Below are positions 62,091 to 64,000 of a stretch of DNA of 64,000 bases, one piece after another. The position numbers were made by a program, and so were the translations under genes. The DNA is from Epiperipatus broadwayi (Eukaryota > Onychophora > Udeonychophora > Euonychophora > Peripatidae). The stretch is from NCBI GenBank assembly GCA_028023455.1, contig JAQFVV010006548.1:370001-434000 (forward strand), in the 5' to 3' direction. The notes beneath the pieces were generated by a model. The model was not told the DNA's origin and ran no database searches. It worked only from the letters and a program-made list of their open reading frames with translations. Position 1 is the first letter of the stretch. Each line of letters starts with the position of its first letter.

Positions 62091-62638
62091 TTTCGAAGAG
62101 TGGAAAGTATGGGGGACGGAGTGTAGGGATAAGCATAAAAAGAAAAGTAAATACATGGATAAATATTGAAATTTAAAAAAAAAAAATGGAAAAAGTGGTC
62201 AAACGTTAAAATTTAGTTTATTGAATTTTAAAATAAGAGAAATCGGAAAATAGACAGCGGAGTGGATTGGTTAGTTAGGAAAGTTAAGTATGCAGCATGG
62301 TGCTTCGGGGGAGGGAAAGTAGGCCTGGAAGTTTTTTTTTTAATTAAATTTTTTATTTTTTTAGGTTGTGGGTTCAATATTTATCTTGGTTATTATAGGG
62401 GCATTTATATATATTGACGTATATAAAGTAATGGTTTATACATGTGTTTGCTGGTTTGTAAGTATAGAGAATACATAAGTTGTGGCTGTGAAGCTTTGGG
62501 AGGAAAGTGGTCTAAGTCTGACGGGGGAATATGGGGTTGCCTTCTGGATCGGGTATGTGGTGTGTTGCGTTCTATGTATAGCTGCTTTTTATTCCCGACA
62601 TGGTTGGAAAATTTCCGAATAAGAATCTGGGACTGTCG

Positions 62639-62820
62639 TAGTTACCCACACCCATAAGACTCGGAAGCAGCAATGTGGTTAGGAGGTGCCAGCATTTGTC
62701 CTAGTTACCCACACCCATAAGACTGAAGCAGCAGAGTGTGGCTAGGAGATGCCGGCATTTATCCTAGTTACCCACACCCATAAGACTCGGAAGCAGCCGA
62801 GTGTGGTTAGGGAATGGCTT
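62639..62820. repeat. three tandem copies of a 63-bp unit
   Basis: tagttacccacacccataag occurs at 62639, 62702 and 62765. Each copy continues with a gaagcag and gtgtggttagg-like stretch; copy 2 lacks two bases of ctcggaag. GC-richer than its surroundings. Confidence 0.9.
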
Positions 62821-63057
62821 CTCGTTTAGTCGTTTAACCAAGTAAGTCGAGGTAGTTGGCTGTGTTCATTCGTAGCACGGTAAATGCTCGTGAGTTGTAG
62901 TCAGACCCAGTGTATATCATTAGTTAAATGATCGCTTACTCTTATATTTTGTAACCACCGAGTGAAACTCGAATAAAATTGATTTTAGGACATACGTATA
63001 GTTTTATTTGTTGAGAAATAAGCCATTCAAATACGTAGACGGTATTTAAAGGCTTCC

Positions 63058-63067
63058 GGGAGAGGGG
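63058..63067 (+). other. candidate polypurine tract
   Basis: gggagagggg stands three bases before the second LTR copy (63071) and has no counterpart before the first copy, as expected for a polypurine tract. Confidence 0.5.
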
Positions 63068-63070
63068 TAT

Positions 63071-64000
63071 TGAAACAGGGCTGAGTTCGATCCCTATTTC
63101 AAAAAGTAAAATTTCTATATATGCGTCAATATAGCCCGAAATTTAATTTATTTCTTTTTCATATTTATATTTCCGTTGTTGTATATAGATTTTTAATTCT
63201 AAATAGGGATTTTAAAAAGGTTAAAATAAACAGAAGGGGGAGGGGTATGTGTGTTCGTTTGTTTTTTTGAAAACGCATGTATATATTTTGCTAGATAGAA
63301 TAATATAAAAAAAGTATAAATGCGGTTATGGAAATATACTTTATTTTTCAAGATGGAAACTTTTCAATTTCATTTTGTAAAAGTTAAATGGAAAAAAGAT
63401 ATCAAAAATAAATTGATCAATATCTAAGGAATTTCATTAGTGAGATTTAAGTTTAGATCCAAAAGAATTTCGATGAAAACAAAAGAAAAACAAAATTAGA
63501 TTCGGAGGTGCGAAAAGTTTTTGTTCAAAAAGAATCCTGATTTTTGAGCGGCAGAACTTGCTAAAAAGAATTCAGTCTATTGCGGATTTTTGTAGAGAGT
63601 GCTGTGAGAGAGATTTGTGGAGAGAAATGGAGGCTAAAATGGTGGGCAAGCTGGCTGAAGAAAGCGTAAGCGTCCCAGACTGCAATCCTGCCCCATGAAG
63701 GTCCAAAGGTGGCTGCAGGAAAAGTAACCGACGAAGATAGAAACTAATTGATCCGTAGTCTAAATAAAGAAACAAAGGAATGGAATCAACAAGCAAGAAT
63801 ATAGGACAGCCGGAATAAATAAATTTAATCGCCATTACATAAGTGCTATAAAAAGGACTCTAAACGAATGAAATTTTTCACTTCTAATAATCCATCGTTT
63901 TCCCCAGAGAAGAAAAGAAATGCAGGTACTTACCCATTCAACAATATGTCATTAGTGTTCCAGATAGTGTCTGTTTCTTATAATTTTTCACAAACTTTCT
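63071..64000 (+). mobile_element. candidate 3' LTR, cut by window end
   Basis: Second copy of 60520-61453, starting tgaaacagggctgagttcga. It runs to the last base of the window still in full alignment, so its true end is outside. It carries the same TATA box (63847-63856). The minus frame at 63572-63835 is a shifted version of the one in the other copy and is not a gene. Confidence 0.65.

Larger units (their letters stand above)
62072..63070 (+). mobile_element. internal region of the LTR element, noncoding
   Basis: About 1 kb between the two LTRs with no gag, protease, RT or integrase piece in any frame. It opens with the primer-binding site, has purine-rich patches (gcttcgggggagggaaag near 62305), contains three 63-bp repeats, and ends in a polypurine tract. 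This is the structure of a non-autonomous large-LTR element that would depend on a partner for proteins. The 71-codon frame at 62442-62657 has no recognisable domain. Confidence 0.5.

Noticed and set aside
62639-62820. CRISPR-like array
   Set aside because: Three whole 63-bp units in direct tandem with no unique spacers, in a eukaryotic context.
61024-63835. Similar minus-strand frames in the two LTR copies (61024-61275, 63572-63835)
   Set aside because: Frames shift relative to each other between copies, so the protein is not conserved. They follow from repeat identity.

Overview
The window looks like an AT-rich metazoan genome scaffold, most likely from a coleoid cephalopod such as an octopus. 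The reasons are one very long single-exon C2H2 zinc-finger gene of the kind massively expanded in octopus, a dense mix of LINEs of several clades, Penelope-like, Tigger-like and hAT-like remnants, tRNA-derived SINE-like pieces, and almost no other coding sequence. The species assignment is inference; nothing in the sequence names the organism. A run of exactly 500 Ns (19549-20048) is a fixed-size scaffold gap.

Only one intact protein-coding gene is supported: 34528-39033 on the minus strand, 1501 codons and 52 C2H2 fingers, with a good splice acceptor just upstream of its ATG. A second, dead zinc-finger gene of the same type lies on the plus strand (about 7345-11910). It is split by a 3.1 kb L1/Tx1-like LINE flanked by a 9-bp target duplication.

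Layout: 1-7.3 kb holds a large foldback (315-1279), the left part of a TIR element, and diverged tandem and SINE-like repeats. 7.3-11.9 kb is the zinc-finger pseudogene with its LINE. 12-17 kb is AT-rich with a 430-bp repeat family (R1) arranged partly in tandem and partly inverted. 18.6-24.3 kb holds a purine-rich LINE with an SGNH-esterase-like ORF1 and an ORF2 with endonuclease, RT and Cys/His motif, interrupted by the gap; its CATCA-type tail abuts a second copy of the TIR element (to about 25.27 kb). 25.4-29.8 kb is a pile-up of an RTE-like endonuclease fragment, a Tigger/pogo-like transposon, a degenerate Penelope-like element and a LINE RT fragment. 29.9-34.3 kb contains SINE-like pieces and another R1 copy. 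After the zinc-finger gene, 39.8-44 kb carries two minus-strand LINE remnants and a 47-bp-stem hairpin; 47.6-48.9 kb a hAT/DUF4371-like transposase pseudogene; 52-52.5 kb an RTE 3' end; 52.8-55.4 kb a minus-strand Jockey-like LINE. The right edge (60.5-64 kb) holds two direct repeats that best fit the LTRs of a non-coding LTR retrotransposon, with a tRNA-Lys-like primer-binding site and a polypurine tract; the second LTR runs off the window.

The genes do not form a pathway. The picture is of a zinc-finger locus embedded in, and partly destroyed by, transposable elements. Domain assignments for the decayed elements come from reading all frames by eye and recognising family motifs, so their borders are approximate.
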